Source: Ricordea florida
Lineage: Eukaryota; Cnidaria; Anthozoa; Corallimorpharia; Ricordeidae
Direction: 5' to 3'
Assembly (NCBI GenBank): GCA_949710005.1
Contig: OX453279.1
Coordinates: 13,055,078 to 13,119,077 of the forward strand
Length of the DNA: 64,000 nt
The position numbers were made by a program, and so were the translations under genes. Below are positions 8,832-17,453 of this stretch, piece after piece; the stretch's first letter is position 1; every line of letters starts with the position of its first letter. Below the pieces are notes generated by a model, which was given only the letters and a program-made list of their open reading frames with translations, searched no databases and was not told where the DNA came from.

Positions 8832-10067
8832 ATGACTTCTATACCAAGCATTCTTGATACCAATCGTGTTCCAAGAACTCGCGAAGGGTTGAAGGCTATG
8901 ACGTCATTAAATAGGGTCACGCTAAACCCATCATCTGCAGAACCTGGCGAGACATTATACATTGAAATACCCAAATTGAGTGAGAATTTAGTGATTGTTC
9001 CTGGTAGTGTCTACATAACCTTTGATATGGTTGTAACCGGGCACAAAGACAACACTCTTGTTAATAATTTGGGCAGGAATCTAATTTCACAATATAAGGT
9101 TCTATTTGGTGGTGAAATCATAGAGGATCTTAGTAGATTTGATTTATTCAAAACTTATCATGATTTGTTTTTGACAACTGAAGATCGTGAGAATAGATTG
9201 AGACAGGGTATATCTGATGTTAATATAAGGAAAATTAGAACCAATGCAGGTAATAAAGATACATCAAACGCAAAGCATAATACTTTAGCCGTGATTCATA
9301 ACACTAGATATGCTATTCCATTAGATCACACAATCCTCAAAGATCACGGAATATTTTATCCAAGAGGATTACCACATCCACTTAGATTTGAATTGACTTT
9401 GGCTAAAGTTTCTGATGTTGTGGTTTATTCAAACAGTGAAACACCACCTGATTATAAATTAATAAACATGGAGATGGAGTATCAGTGTATATCAAATGAT
9501 TATTTAGCAAGAGAGGCTGTTGCGTCCTACAAAGCTGGGAAAGGATTCACGTATGAAAAAGTACTTCTTCACAAAACCTTTACAATCTCCGAGGCTAATG
9601 ATGCTGTGATAAATCAGCATATTAATGTGCCAAGGAGATCTATGACTGGTATACTATGTCTTTTTACTGCCCCTCATGCAGAAGGTCTTAGGGATTCTGA
9701 GATTTTTGCAAATCCAAGGATCACATCAGTTAAGATTGACATAGATGGGGTGCCCAACCAAGTTTATTTGAAAGGTATGATGGCGACTGATTTGTGGCAA
9801 TCCATAATTAAGCGAGTTGGCCTTAGTGATTCAATTAAGGAATCTGACTTCTATACAGATAAGTTCGCTTTGTGGATTGATTTGAGGACTTATCCAGATA
9901 ATGATATCCATGGAAATGGTTTGTATATTCATGCTACTCGTGATGGTGTGACTTTAGAAATTAAGAGAGAAAAGGCAGGAACTAGAGTTCTTACATGCCA
10001 CATGTTTGTTGCTGCTGACGCCGTCATGACCATTCTTAATGGTGGTCTAAAGGAGATTAGATATTAG
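8832..10067 (+). CDS. candidate major capsid protein (hexon-like)
   Basis: 411 aa, uninterrupted. The sequence is rich in beta-strand-like segments. The C-terminal third (FALWIDLRTYPDND...GNGLYI...TRDGVTLEIKREKAG...MFVAADAVMTI) resembles the second jelly roll of Polinton/adintovirus hexons as I remember them. Its place beside the packaging ATPase supports the capsid assignment. The N-terminal part has repeated IPKLSENLVIVPGSVYITFD and VLFGGEIIEDL segments. No membrane segment. Element 2 has a homologue broken by a small deletion after GGEIIEDL. Assignment as major rather than minor capsid protein rests on length and C-terminal pattern and needs a fold prediction. Confidence 0.62.
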   Translation: MTSIPSILDTNRVPRTREGLKAMTSLNRVTLNPSSAEPGETLYIEIPKLSENLVIVPGSVYITFDMVVTGHKDNTLVNNLGRNLISQYKVLFGGEIIEDLSRFDLFKTYHDLFLTTEDRENRLRQGISDVNIRKIRTNAGNKDTSNAKHNTLAVIHNTRYAIPLDHTILKDHGIFYPRGLPHPLRFELTLAKVSDVVVYSNSETPPDYKLINMEMEYQCISNDYLAREAVASYKAGKGFTYEKVLLHKTFTISEANDAVINQHINVPRRSMTGILCLFTAPHAEGLRDSEIFANPRITSVKIDIDGVPNQVYLKGMMATDLWQSIIKRVGLSDSIKESDFYTDKFALWIDLRTYPDNDIHGNGLYIHATRDGVTLEIKREKAGTRVLTCHMFVAADAVMTILNGGLKEIRY

Positions 10068-10080
10068 ACTGTTGTATGTT

Positions 10081-10108
10081 TTTCTTCTCACGTTGTCATG
10101 AGAAGAAA
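10081..10108 (+). terminator. 3' hairpin after capsid gene
   Basis: TTTCTTCTC pairs with GAGAAGAAA around a 10-base loop, 14 bp after the capsid stop. The surrounding 38 bp (10074-10111) also resemble an integrase segment at 8538-8575. Confidence 0.5.
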
Positions 10109-10139
10109 CATTAATCTAAAGGGGTTAATGTATTGAGTA

Positions 10140-10772
10140 ATGATGAATGAACTCAAAGATATGATTCCATTCAATTGTATCATCACTGGTCCCACGAATT
10201 GTGGAAAGACTCAATACATAGTGGAACAGCTTCGAGGCCACTATAAGCAAGTATTCGATTATATTGTGTTGATTTGTCCAACATATGCCCATAACAAGAC
10301 TTATAGAGGCTTTGCAAAGGGGGACAAACGATTCTTTGTACTATCACCAGATGCGAGTGATCATGACGAAATCAACAATTTGTTAATGGACTGCTCATCG
10401 TTCTTCTCAGATATGAATGCACTCATAATACTGGATGATTGTGCCGTTTCAAAGGATCTGAAGAATAGATCTAACAAATTCATTGATTTAGCCTTCTCTG
10501 GGAGACATATAGGGATATCTGTGTGGGTTCTCACTCAGCAACTGACATCTATAGCCAAACCATTTCGTGAAAATGTAGCTTGTGTGGTCTCATTCCATAA
10601 TCCATCACAAACGGCGATGAAGATGCTTTTCGAGGAATATGGCGGAGACCTGGATGTCGAAACTTGTAAAAAATACAAGAAGCATCTTATGAATGAAAAG
10701 TATGCAAGGCTATGCTTCTCCCTTAGACATCCATTCCAAAATTATTTAGAGATACCAGCTCTTACGGTATAA
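10140..10772 (+). CDS. A32/FtsK-type genome packaging ATPase
   Basis: 210 aa. P-loop ATPase that would drive DNA into the capsid. Walker A is GPTNCGKT (residues about 17-24), followed by the strand VLICPTY. Walker B is ALIILDDCA (about 98-106), and a sensor-like segment SVWVLTQQLTS follows. Length and motif order match the HerA/FtsK-superfamily packaging ATPases of Polintons and NCLDV (A32). Start at 10140 or the next ATG at 10143. It is separated by 3 bp from the next gene, and the element 2 copy is closely similar throughout. Confidence 0.9.
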   Translation: MMNELKDMIPFNCIITGPTNCGKTQYIVEQLRGHYKQVFDYIVLICPTYAHNKTYRGFAKGDKRFFVLSPDASDHDEINNLLMDCSSFFSDMNALIILDDCAVSKDLKNRSNKFIDLAFSGRHIGISVWVLTQQLTSIAKPFRENVACVVSFHNPSQTAMKMLFEEYGGDLDVETCKKYKKHLMNEKYARLCFSLRHPFQNYLEIPALTV

Positions 10773-10775
10773 ACC

Positions 10776-11318
10776 ATGACAACTCCCGAAGATATCATGA
10801 ATGATGAAACTGTTGTAAATGATCATCAATCAACACCAACCACTAGCGATGATGATTTGAAATCCAAAAGAGAAGAACTCTCAATACTAGCTTGTTTAGG
10901 CTCTACCAAGGAGTATATTGGTATGCAAATGACCCTGTCCGATATACATAAATTATCAGAAAAGGATGTTGAGAAGTACTACAAGAGGTATAAGATGGTG
11001 TCGGGTAAGAATATGGCTGACGGACTAATAGATCCTCCTTTACATCTATTGGCTAAACTAGTCAATTGGTGCCTTAGTGGTTATGGTGGAATAGATGAAC
11101 CAGACGCTCTAGTAAATGATTGGAAGAACAACCAATTGGTTAAACAATGGCTGTCAGAAGTGTCTGGTTCAATAGTAGTAAAGGGTGGAGTGGTTGCTAC
11201 ATTACTAATAATAGGTATTACCACCATGAAGCATTTCAAACTAAGAGATCCCCCTCCTGCTATTACATTTTATGATCTAACTAATACAGATCAAGTTGGA
11301 ATTGACACTGTCCGGTGA
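10776..11318 (+). CDS. conserved single-pass membrane protein
   Basis: 180 aa, conserved in element 2 (42024-42611) at the same place after the ATPase. The acidic, Thr-rich N-terminus is followed by a conserved helical domain (ELSILACLGSTKEY...MTLSDIHKLSEKDVEKYYKR) and one hydrophobic segment at about 130-150 (GSIVVKGGVVATLLIIGITT). I do not recognise the family beyond having seen similar proteins in cnidarian Polinton-like elements. Start codon four bases after the ATPase stop implies co-transcription. The C-terminal tails differ fully between the two elements. Confidence 0.7.
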   Translation: MTTPEDIMNDETVVNDHQSTPTTSDDDLKSKREELSILACLGSTKEYIGMQMTLSDIHKLSEKDVEKYYKRYKMVSGKNMADGLIDPPLHLLAKLVNWCLSGYGGIDEPDALVNDWKNNQLVKQWLSEVSGSIVVKGGVVATLLIIGITTMKHFKLRDPPPAITFYDLTNTDQVGIDTVR

Positions 11319-11384
11319 TACAAAAAATTTAAAAATTAAGTTGGCCGTGCCAAAAATGTGTATACGCAACAGAAAGCAAACAAC

Positions 11385-12311
11385 ATGTCACAATCTTCTA
11401 ATGCCTCTTCAACTTCATCATTGAAAACTCGTTTTGTACCAATTGATGAGACTGATTTTGACTGGAACTCTATTGTTATAGAAGATCCGAAAAAGGGTGG
11501 TAAATATTCATATTCAAAGGTTTTTGTGGATGATGATGGTGAGAAAAAGAATCTATCTTTTCAATTGGCTGATCAAAATATATTTGGTTTAAATTATGAC
11601 TATGGTTGTGATCAAAATGGACCAAGACCAGCTATTGTTAAAAACATAGTTGGTATTAAATTTGGTTATCTATTACGTGACAAAGAAACTGAATCTAGAA
11701 TTGATGTCATAGTAGACAAACTAATTGATGCTATTGACAGATTCTACGGAGATGAAAGGATTAAGAAAAGTATGCCTAAAATAAGCAAACACAAACTTGA
11801 AATGGTGAAAGATAAGAAAATAATTGATTTGATTAAATTACCATATACTACAAATAAAAAAGGCAATACAAATATGTATCTTTTGTTTAATACCACTGGA
11901 TCTGGTTCCGATCTCAAAAATCATACTTCATTCATGGGTCGTAAAAGGGTTGAAGACTACACCAAGTACATTCAAAAATCCAAGGATGATGATAGCACTA
12001 AATCATGTGCAACAGTTTCATTAAGAATAGAAAGATTAACATTTGGGTCTTGTGGTACTGGTGGTGAATCTATCGCATCTATAAAATTTGTGGTTCAAGC
12101 AATTAAATTGAGCAAACCCATTGAATACAAACCGAAGGAACAAGAGGATGAAGAAAATGTTTTTGCAAATCTTGGTTATGATGAAGACAGTGAGGAGGAA
12201 GAGGCTGTGTTTACAGAAAAGAATGAGGATGATCATAGTGGTGGTGAGTTAACAACTCCATCAATACCATATAAGGAGTTGCTAAATCAAGCGAAGGCTA
12301 AGAAGAAATAA
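11385..12311 (+). CDS. conserved acidic-tailed protein, possible ssDNA-binding
   Basis: 308 aa from the ATG at 11385; the open frame begins at 11358 only with GTG. It opens with a Ser-rich stretch, then DFDWNSIVIEDPKKGGKYSYSKV, matched in element 2 by DFDWNTIVVSEPKR at the same gene position. The middle is basic and strand-rich; the C-terminus is strongly acidic (EDEENVF...DEDSEEEEAVF). A basic core with an acidic tail is typical of viral single-stranded-DNA-binding proteins, but this is inference; I recognise no motif. A hairpin follows the stop. Confidence 0.6.
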   Translation: MSQSSNASSTSSLKTRFVPIDETDFDWNSIVIEDPKKGGKYSYSKVFVDDDGEKKNLSFQLADQNIFGLNYDYGCDQNGPRPAIVKNIVGIKFGYLLRDKETESRIDVIVDKLIDAIDRFYGDERIKKSMPKISKHKLEMVKDKKIIDLIKLPYTTNKKGNTNMYLLFNTTGSGSDLKNHTSFMGRKRVEDYTKYIQKSKDDDSTKSCATVSLRIERLTFGSCGTGGESIASIKFVVQAIKLSKPIEYKPKEQEDEENVFANLGYDEDSEEEEAVFTEKNEDDHSGGELTTPSIPYKELLNQAKAKKK

Positions 12312-12356
12312 GTAACTAACTAGGTAAATAGGGGTATGAATGGGATGTGATAGTTT

Positions 12357-12379
12357 CCTAGTATACATCTTACTAGGAG
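12357..12379 (+). terminator. 3' hairpin after the 308-aa gene
   Basis: TCCTAGTA (12357-12364) pairs with TACTAGGA (12372-12379), loop 7 bases, 46 bp after the stop. The counterpart gene in element 2 is also followed by a TAxTAGGA-type hairpin (40191-40215). Confidence 0.5.
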
Positions 12380-12411
12380 ACTTAAAGTTTAGATAATGAT
12401 TAAGTCACAAC

Positions 12412-12849
12412 ATGTCAGAACAAACAATAACCAATAGCAATGAACAAATCACTAGAGAGCCTTCTGTCAAAACAAAGGTCAAAGACCCCAAGAGAGTTCA
12501 AGCTGGTAAAGCGTTATCAGAAAAGGATAAGAGGGCTAGAGAAGCTTTGAAACGTGAGGAGGAAAGGGAAGAAATGGAGAAGAAGGAAAGGGAAGAGAGT
12601 GAAAATGGAGATGAGAAGGGTGGTTCTGTTGGTGGAAGGGGTTATTGGATACCGAAATATATGTCATCTTAAACTATTATTATGACTATAGGCGCAATTG
12701 GCCTTGCCGCCTATGCCTTATTCACAAACTATAGAGATAGAATAGCTGACTTGCATGTACCAACACCAACTCGTCCACCACAGCCCAGAGTCATAGAAAG
12801 TCAGCCCGTCAAAGACGAGGAAAATAGCTTAAAAGATGAGTTGTTGTGA
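12412..12849 (+). pseudogene. charged coiled-coil membrane protein with in-frame stop
   Basis: The N-terminal 86 codons are highly charged (KRVQAGKALSEKDKRAREAL...EEREEMEKKEREE, coiled coil). A TAA at 12670-12672 interrupts. The same frame continues through a membrane segment (TIGAIGLAAYALFTNY) and RIADLHVPTPTRPP to a TGA at 12847. The intact homologue in element 2 (39430-39858) has the same order: QITREP, KKVEAGKKLAD, coiled coil, membrane helix, IADLRVP. A single nonsense mutation is the simplest reading, though a soluble short form cannot be excluded. Confidence 0.7.
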
Positions 12850-12855
12850 TCATAA

Positions 12856-13077
12856 ATGGCTGAGAATAAGCTTGTAAAGACAGTTACTGACTCTGCAGTG
12901 CTCGTTGGATTGTCGGCTGGGATGGGCTGGCTGGCCAAAAAGGCTCTTCGGGAGACATTCACCGGTGACCCATCGACCAGTATCATGAACTATGGTAAAT
13001 GGGTGCTTGTGTTGACTATAAGCATGTATGTCAAAACCTATTTAGAGGATCAGAAGATACTACCCACAAGCGTTTGA
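12856..13077 (+). CDS. small two-helix membrane protein
   Basis: 73 aa, intact and conserved in element 2 (39198-39419, also 73 aa). The start MAENKLVKTVTD and end YVKTYLEDQKILP are nearly identical in both. Two hydrophobic segments (about 14-28 and 46-58) flank a conserved GDPS loop. Family unknown. It begins seven bases after the preceding gene's stop. Confidence 0.7.
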   Translation: MAENKLVKTVTDSAVLVGLSAGMGWLAKKALRETFTGDPSTSIMNYGKWVLVLTISMYVKTYLEDQKILPTSV

Positions 13078-13079
13078 AT

Positions 13080-13652
13080 ATGAGTGATATTAAAAAATTC
13101 CAAAGAGATTCGCTGAAACATATTAGAACTTCATTTAGAGTTGCTTTGTATCATAAGCAACAAATGGAAGAAAATCAAGGCTATTCTCATTTAGTACCAA
13201 TTCCTGGATTACCTCCAACAGATGATATTGTGAAATGGTATCATGGACTTGATTCAAATCATGAATTTAGGCGTAATGAGCCTAAACTTGAAAATTACAT
13301 AACATACATAACAAATGAAGAAGTGGATGAGGAGGCCAAAGATCGATTCAATAAGGATCTATTGCGTCATATCAAAATAATGTTTAGGACTGGTTTGTAT
13401 ATGGAACAACTAAAAGAAGAAGGATATGATGAGACCCCACCTCCTAGACTACCTGCAACAGATTATATTTTGAATTGGTATTATGATCTCGATTCAAATC
13501 ATGAACTTAGACGTGATGAGCCGAAATTCAAAGACTATATCATACCCAAAGAAACATGTCATCAACAGCCACCACGACGGGGACCACACCCATTAGTATC
13601 ATTTACAATTGGAATGCTATCAGCCATTGTGATATCATATCCATTTTGGTGA
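13080..13652 (+). CDS. two-repeat protein with C-terminal membrane anchor
   Basis: 190 aa from the ATG at 13080, which overlaps the end of the 73-aa gene (TGAATATG). Two similar units of about 70 aa (residues 4-73 and 92-156) share the pattern LxHIRxxFRxxLY..Q...GY, a Pro-rich PxLPxTDxIxxWYxxLDSNHExRR and EPKxxxYI. A single hydrophobic segment ends the protein (LVSFTIGMLSAIVISYPF). I do not recognise it, and element 2 has no equivalent repeat protein (a 65-aa gene occupies the slot). The internal duplication is clear from the sequence. Confidence 0.62.
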   Translation: MSDIKKFQRDSLKHIRTSFRVALYHKQQMEENQGYSHLVPIPGLPPTDDIVKWYHGLDSNHEFRRNEPKLENYITYITNEEVDEEAKDRFNKDLLRHIKIMFRTGLYMEQLKEEGYDETPPPRLPATDYILNWYYDLDSNHELRRDEPKFKDYIIPKETCHQQPPRRGPHPLVSFTIGMLSAIVISYPFW

Positions 13653-13730
13653 CTGAAAAATTCTAAGTGTTGATTTTATGCCACTGCGCATGCGCCGAAA
13701 TTGTTTAAGAATAAAACAACAAGTGGATAA

Positions 13731-14135
13731 ATGGCGACTCTAGCAATCATGCTTGGAGGGGCAGTCCTCAATGCAACAGCCTTCATTGGTGGAAATTATT
13801 TAGCAAAGGTCATTAGCGGCTCATCTTCAGCTGAACTCCAACTTGAAAGGGAGAGGCATGACAAAGCCATGGAGAAGTTCCAAAAAGATTATGCTGCTGA
13901 CCAAAAGAAACGAATGGCTCTTATTGACTTTGAGAATCGTAGGAAGGGTGATAAGAATCAAGCCTCTGAGAACATATCAAAGACGGATGAAGCGCTGAGA
14001 TTATACAATCAAATTGGCAATCCTCCTAAATTCTCAGACTATTATAGACCCAATTCAGATCAGAAGACTGGAGAAATGGTTTATGTTTCTGGTGGTATGT
14101 TAGCCTTGATATATATTGCCAGCAAGTGGATATAA
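13731..14135 (+). CDS. 134-aa protein: two membrane helices and coiled coil
   Basis: Conserved at identical length in element 2 (38559-38963). N-terminal hydrophobic segment (AIMLGGAVLNATAFIGGNYLA), a long charged helix (LERERHDKAMEKFQKDYAA), a conserved ENISxTDEAxRLYNQIGxPP segment and PPKFSDYYRPN, then a C-terminal membrane helix (MVYVSGGMLALIYIASKW). Function unknown; probably a virion membrane component. The TAA overlaps the next ATG (TAATG). Confidence 0.72.
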   Translation: MATLAIMLGGAVLNATAFIGGNYLAKVISGSSSAELQLERERHDKAMEKFQKDYAADQKKRMALIDFENRRKGDKNQASENISKTDEALRLYNQIGNPPKFSDYYRPNSDQKTGEMVYVSGGMLALIYIASKWI

Positions 14136-14398
14136 TGACTGACAAAATAACAGATAACACAATGACTCCCCATGAATATATTCGTTTGGTAGGATTTAGA
14201 GCTGATCAACTCAAAATGGGTAATAAACCAGTCATAGACTGGCCATTTGATTTCAATCCTATAGCCATTGCCAAGAGTGAACTCAAACAACGTGTTTTAC
14301 CCATTGCTATAATTAGAAAGATCCCAGACTGTAATTCAAAGACTGGTTTCCGCGATGAAATATGGAACCCAAACGACATGAATATACGAGACTTTTGA
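14135..14398 (+). CDS. small protein of unknown function
   Basis: 87 aa, starting at the ATG that overlaps the preceding TAA. Residues suggest a soluble basic protein with no membrane segment, no Cys motif and no recognised domain. Element 2 lacks it at the same place; the next conserved gene follows directly there. The overlap with its neighbour argues that it is translated. Confidence 0.5.
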   Translation: MTDKITDNTMTPHEYIRLVGFRADQLKMGNKPVIDWPFDFNPIAIAKSELKQRVLPIAIIRKIPDCNSKTGFRDEIWNPNDMNIRDF

Positions 14399-14434
14399 AA
14401 TCAATTTAGAAAGTTCCCATATTCAACTTCAAAT

Positions 14435-15385
14435 ATGGCAACTGCTCCCGATACTGATCTAGATCCAACTAAACTAAATGAGCCAGGTGATGATGATGGA
14501 GGTTATGATGATGGGGATGATACACTTTATTTGAGCCCAATCACAAAGACATTAACCACTCGTCCAATTGATCCTTATGAAGAGGAGGAAATCTCGTTTG
14601 GTGGTGTTGATGAAACTCGACCCTTATTGATAGAAGAGATGGAAATTGAACAAGATGAAGCTGTGACTAAGATTAGATCAAAATTCCCCAAAGCTGATAC
14701 TTCAAAGTTTATAGCTAAATTTAATGAATTCAAACAAGTAGTTGTATCATTGGTTAGGAAAGAATCAAAACCTTATGTGTTATTCAAAGGTGATGGTGAA
14801 TTGAATGAGAAATTACCGTCCACCATCAAAAATAGTCTAGGCCCAAGCGCGGAAGAAGTTGTGGAAGCTAATGATGGTGAAATATCAAAGAGAAAGACCA
14901 TGATATCCAAAATGAAGGATAAGCTAAAATTCCATAGGGATAAGCCACTGAACACCCCAGAGGAAAGTAGCCAAATAGAGACTCTAGAGAGGGAGATTGG
15001 TGATCAGGAGGAGGAGATAGCTAACCTGGAGGGTGAGAATGAAAGAATACAGGAACGAATGTCATTACGTGATCGCGTGAAGGCCATCTTCAAGAAATAC
15101 GGATTCACAGTCTTTGCTGTAATGAGTGCAGTTGGAGTGGTCATTGGCGTTATAGTCTCCAACCTCTCCAAAGAGCTATCGAAATTGGGCAAAGGCGTTG
15201 GTGATGGGCTAAAAACCCTTGGGAAGAAACTTGGTGAATTATTGCCTGGGATGGTGGGCGCTATTGTAAGCTTTATATTCAAGACTGCTGGAGAGGTCAT
15301 CTCATTCCTAGGGAAACATGCTTGGCTGTTAATAATGGCGATTGTGCTTTACTTCATAGAAGAGTTAAAAAGGAAACGTAAATGA
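14435..15385 (+). CDS. coiled-coil, multi-pass C-terminal membrane protein
   Basis: 316 aa with a 323-aa homologue in element 2. The N-terminal third is acidic and poorly conserved. LGPSAEEVVEANDGEI is shared, then a coiled coil (about 170-210), then the near-identical block MSLRDRVKAIFKKYGFTVFA. After it come a hydrophobic segment (AVMSAVGVVIGVIVSNL), an amphipathic Gly/Lys stretch (LGKGVGDGLKTLGKKLGEL) and two more hydrophobic segments ending in a basic tail. I recall this C-terminal block from cnidarian hypothetical proteins. The amphipathic region invites comparison with adenovirus protein VI, but that is speculation. A short CCATATT inverted repeat overlaps its start in both elements. 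Confidence 0.72.
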   Translation: MATAPDTDLDPTKLNEPGDDDGGYDDGDDTLYLSPITKTLTTRPIDPYEEEEISFGGVDETRPLLIEEMEIEQDEAVTKIRSKFPKADTSKFIAKFNEFKQVVVSLVRKESKPYVLFKGDGELNEKLPSTIKNSLGPSAEEVVEANDGEISKRKTMISKMKDKLKFHRDKPLNTPEESSQIETLEREIGDQEEEIANLEGENERIQERMSLRDRVKAIFKKYGFTVFAVMSAVGVVIGVIVSNLSKELSKLGKGVGDGLKTLGKKLGELLPGMVGAIVSFIFKTAGEVISFLGKHAWLLIMAIVLYFIEELKRKRK

Positions 15386-15570
15386 ATCAAATGAAGACCT
15401 ACTGTGTCAAAGAGAAAAAGCTGACTGGTTGTGTGCCTGGTAGTGAAACCTTTACCAAAACATCCAAGGGGAGACCGATGATGAAGTGTAAATGTTCCAG
15501 CTGTGGCATCATCAAAACTCGATTCCTATCAGATGCTGATTATAGAAATTTAAAGGTGAATAAGGAGTAA
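15382..15570 (+). CDS. small zinc-ribbon protein (DUF5679-like)
   Basis: 62 aa, starting in an ATGA overlap with the previous gene. The pattern YCVKEKK...GRPMMKCKCSSCGIIKTRF resembles short DUF5679-type zinc ribbons of Polinton-like elements, which usually have CVxC at the first knuckle. Here the second Cys is replaced (CVKE), so zinc binding may be altered. No equivalent between the neighbouring genes in element 2. Confidence 0.62.
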   Translation: MNQMKTYCVKEKKLTGCVPGSETFTKTSKGRPMMKCKCSSCGIIKTRFLSDADYRNLKVNKE

Positions 15571-15579
15571 TCAAACAAA

Positions 15580-16212
15580 ATGTTGAGCATTACTATGTAT
15601 GAGTCTGAAACTAGGGTGTATTTGGATCCCCCACTGGAAAAGGTTCGGGAGATACAACTCCTTGACTGCATTATACCCAAACGATTGGTCAACTTCAAAG
15701 ATCGCCAGGGCTTTCTCAAGGAGGATAATCGGCCCATCATAATAATTCAACCCGGTACATACTCTCTACGTGATATACACGCAATATTTCTGAATGATAC
15801 GGATAATGCTAAGCTATCGATCATTGAGACTGACACTGTTGATTACCTGTATTCCAATAAGAGCTTCAACATTAAACTTACAAGAGGGCTACAAGTTGGT
15901 CTTGGGGTACCTGAAACCATAACCCCTGGAAAGTTATACCCTATAAATATACAGATTAAGGAGCCACTGAGACTTATGTGTAGTATAGTGGACAATAAGT
16001 CGTCATATATGAATAACACTCAATCTGGAGAGCCTGTGAAACTCTCACCCTCACACCTCCTTGCCAACATACCATCACAGGATTACCCAGCCATTCCAGT
16101 TCAAAAATATAAGAGCCCCATAAACCACTTCGACTTAAGCATCCTCGACATTGGATGGAAGAAACTTGATCTGAAGGGTTCTCCCATAACTTTCAGTTTA
16201 AGATTTAGATAA
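15580..16212 (+). CDS. jelly-roll minor capsid / penton-like candidate
   Basis: 210 aa, exactly as long as its homologue in element 2. It starts LSITMYESETRVYLDPPLEK and ends HFDLSILDIGWKKLDLKGSPITFSLRFR-like strands: a terminal 'D-G-x-x-hydrophobic-L-x-F' strand pair typical of small capsid jelly rolls (penton-like proteins of Polintons). Predominantly beta-like, no membrane segment. The assignment to penton is by pattern and context; a structure prediction is needed to confirm. Confidence 0.5.
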   Translation: MLSITMYESETRVYLDPPLEKVREIQLLDCIIPKRLVNFKDRQGFLKEDNRPIIIIQPGTYSLRDIHAIFLNDTDNAKLSIIETDTVDYLYSNKSFNIKLTRGLQVGLGVPETITPGKLYPINIQIKEPLRLMCSIVDNKSSYMNNTQSGEPVKLSPSHLLANIPSQDYPAIPVQKYKSPINHFDLSILDIGWKKLDLKGSPITFSLRFR

Positions 16213-16243
16213 CATCTTAAAAGTAAGTGATTTTCATTCCAAA

Positions 16244-16861
16244 ATGGCTGAATATAAGACAATATATCCCAACTTAGAGGCTACTGCACCTCCTGCACCT
16301 CCTCCAACCCCCACTGATGGACCATCATTCAGGCTTCAACAATGTTGTGATGCTTTGAATAAGCTAAAGTCTGAATTAAGCCACTATGAGACAGTACTCA
16401 AAAAATATAACCGATCCAAGGGTGTACTAATGAATGCAAGCTCGACCTGTGGTATATTGTCTTGCGTTTTGGCAGCTGGTGGATTGGGGACATCTCTTAG
16501 TGGAGTCGGAATCATCGCATCTGTGCCATTGGGTGTAGTAAGTGGTGTATTTGCGTGTGCATCCATAGCGTGTCAACAAATATCCAAGAATCTGTCCAAG
16601 AAAGCTGTGAAGCATCAAAACACCATTACACTGGCCAAATCCAAGATAAACACCATTGAAGATCTGGTTTCCAAAGCCCTTCGTGACAATAAGATCTCTG
16701 ATGAGCAGTTTTCGTTGATTATAGAAGAACTCAAGAACTTTGAAAAGCTCAAGGCTGAAATAAGGGCTAAAGCTCAAAAAAATATGAATGGAGAGGACCC
16801 AGTGGTATTGAGACAGAGAGTACGCAAAGAAATACTCAAAGAACTAAAAGGAGGACAATAA
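16244..16861 (+). CDS. membrane protein with Gly-rich hydrophobic core
   Basis: 205 aa, 202 aa in element 2 and nearly identical along most of its length, making it one of the best conserved genes. Pro-rich start (YPNLEATAPPAPPPTPTDGP), a helix with QCCDALNKLKSELSHYE, then about 40 residues of small hydrophobic residues (STCGILSCVLAAGGLGTS...VVSGVFACASIAC), then a long charged helix (LSKKAVKHQNTITLAKSKI...EELKNFEKLKAEIRAKAQKN). Helix, membrane, coiled coil. I cannot name the family; a virion membrane protein is likely. Confidence 0.72.
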   Translation: MAEYKTIYPNLEATAPPAPPPTPTDGPSFRLQQCCDALNKLKSELSHYETVLKKYNRSKGVLMNASSTCGILSCVLAAGGLGTSLSGVGIIASVPLGVVSGVFACASIACQQISKNLSKKAVKHQNTITLAKSKINTIEDLVSKALRDNKISDEQFSLIIEELKNFEKLKAEIRAKAQKNMNGEDPVVLRQRVRKEILKELKGGQ

Positions 16862-16866
16862 CTATA

Positions 16867-16885
16867 ATTTATGAAAATCATAAAT
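16867..16885 (+). terminator. 3' hairpin after the 205-aa gene
   Basis: ATTTATGA pairs with TCATAAAT around AAA, five bases after the stop. A weaker version follows the homologous gene in element 2. Confidence 0.45.
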
Positions 16886-16890
16886 ATTAG

Positions 16891-16920
16891 CTTAAAAGTT
16901 TGAACCCTTCTACCCAAATT
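16891..16920 (+). promoter_or_regulatory. CTTAAAAGTTTGAAC promoter box, copy 1
   Basis: A 30-bp block, CTTAAAAGTTTGAACCCTTC then TACCCAAATT, is repeated at 17424-17453 before the next gene and, with one change, before the homologous gene in element 2 (35744-35772, minus strand). Conservation between two divergent elements upstream of late-type genes marks it as a promoter candidate. Confidence 0.6.
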
Positions 16921-16928
16921 ATCTGACT

Positions 16929-17420
16929 ATGAGCATAATACTGAAAGACTTACTCAATAACTTCAGAAATAAGTATCCAGAAGCTAACCATGACAAATTC
17001 AAATTTGTGACTAATCATTATATAGGTTACATTAAATGGAAACATAATGGGATGACGATCATGTCTTATGATGACCTCACTATCAAGCCATTGACTGATA
17101 ACCTATCACCCCGTTTGAAAAGACTACTATGGATAGATTTAGGATTGGATGATGATGAATTGAGCTCATTCCCAAAGAGTTTGATAATACACCCATCTCA
17201 TGCTAAATTTATCAGAAGGTATCCAATATGTAAACTTGAAAAATTCCATCTTTCAAACACACATATTGATGTCGTTAAGTGGAAATATGTGAATCTTTAC
17301 CCTATGATTCAATTTGAAGTAGAACTTAAAATAAAAGATGATGGTAGTGTCTCATTTGATGATGAAATACCAAAATATGTCGAGAATATGATTCTTGAAG
17401 ATCTTGGCGTGTGTAACTAA
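16929..17420 (+). CDS. truncated duplicate of the anchored 500-aa protein
   Basis: 163 aa. The first about 85 residues (LLNNFRNKYPEANHDKF...YIKWKHNGMTIMSYDD...LLWIDLGLDDDELSSFPKSL) closely match the N-terminus of the following gene; the rest differs and has no recognised motif. Gene and its 30-bp promoter block have been duplicated together. Element 2 has an unrelated 140-aa gene in the same slot. Function unknown. Confidence 0.65.
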   Translation: MSIILKDLLNNFRNKYPEANHDKFKFVTNHYIGYIKWKHNGMTIMSYDDLTIKPLTDNLSPRLKRLLWIDLGLDDDELSSFPKSLIIHPSHAKFIRRYPICKLEKFHLSNTHIDVVKWKYVNLYPMIQFEVELKIKDDGSVSFDDEIPKYVENMILEDLGVCN

Positions 17421-17423
17421 TGG

Positions 17424-17453
17424 CTTAAAAGTTTGAACCCTTCTACCCAAATT
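17424..17453 (+). promoter_or_regulatory. CTTAAAAGTTTGAAC promoter box, copy 2
   Basis: Identical to 16891-16920 over the core and 12 bp upstream of the ATG at 17465. Confidence 0.6.

Noticed and set aside
12412-12672. 86-aa soluble protein as a complete gene
   Set aside because: The same frame continues after TAA into the membrane helix and tail found in the intact homologue in element 2.
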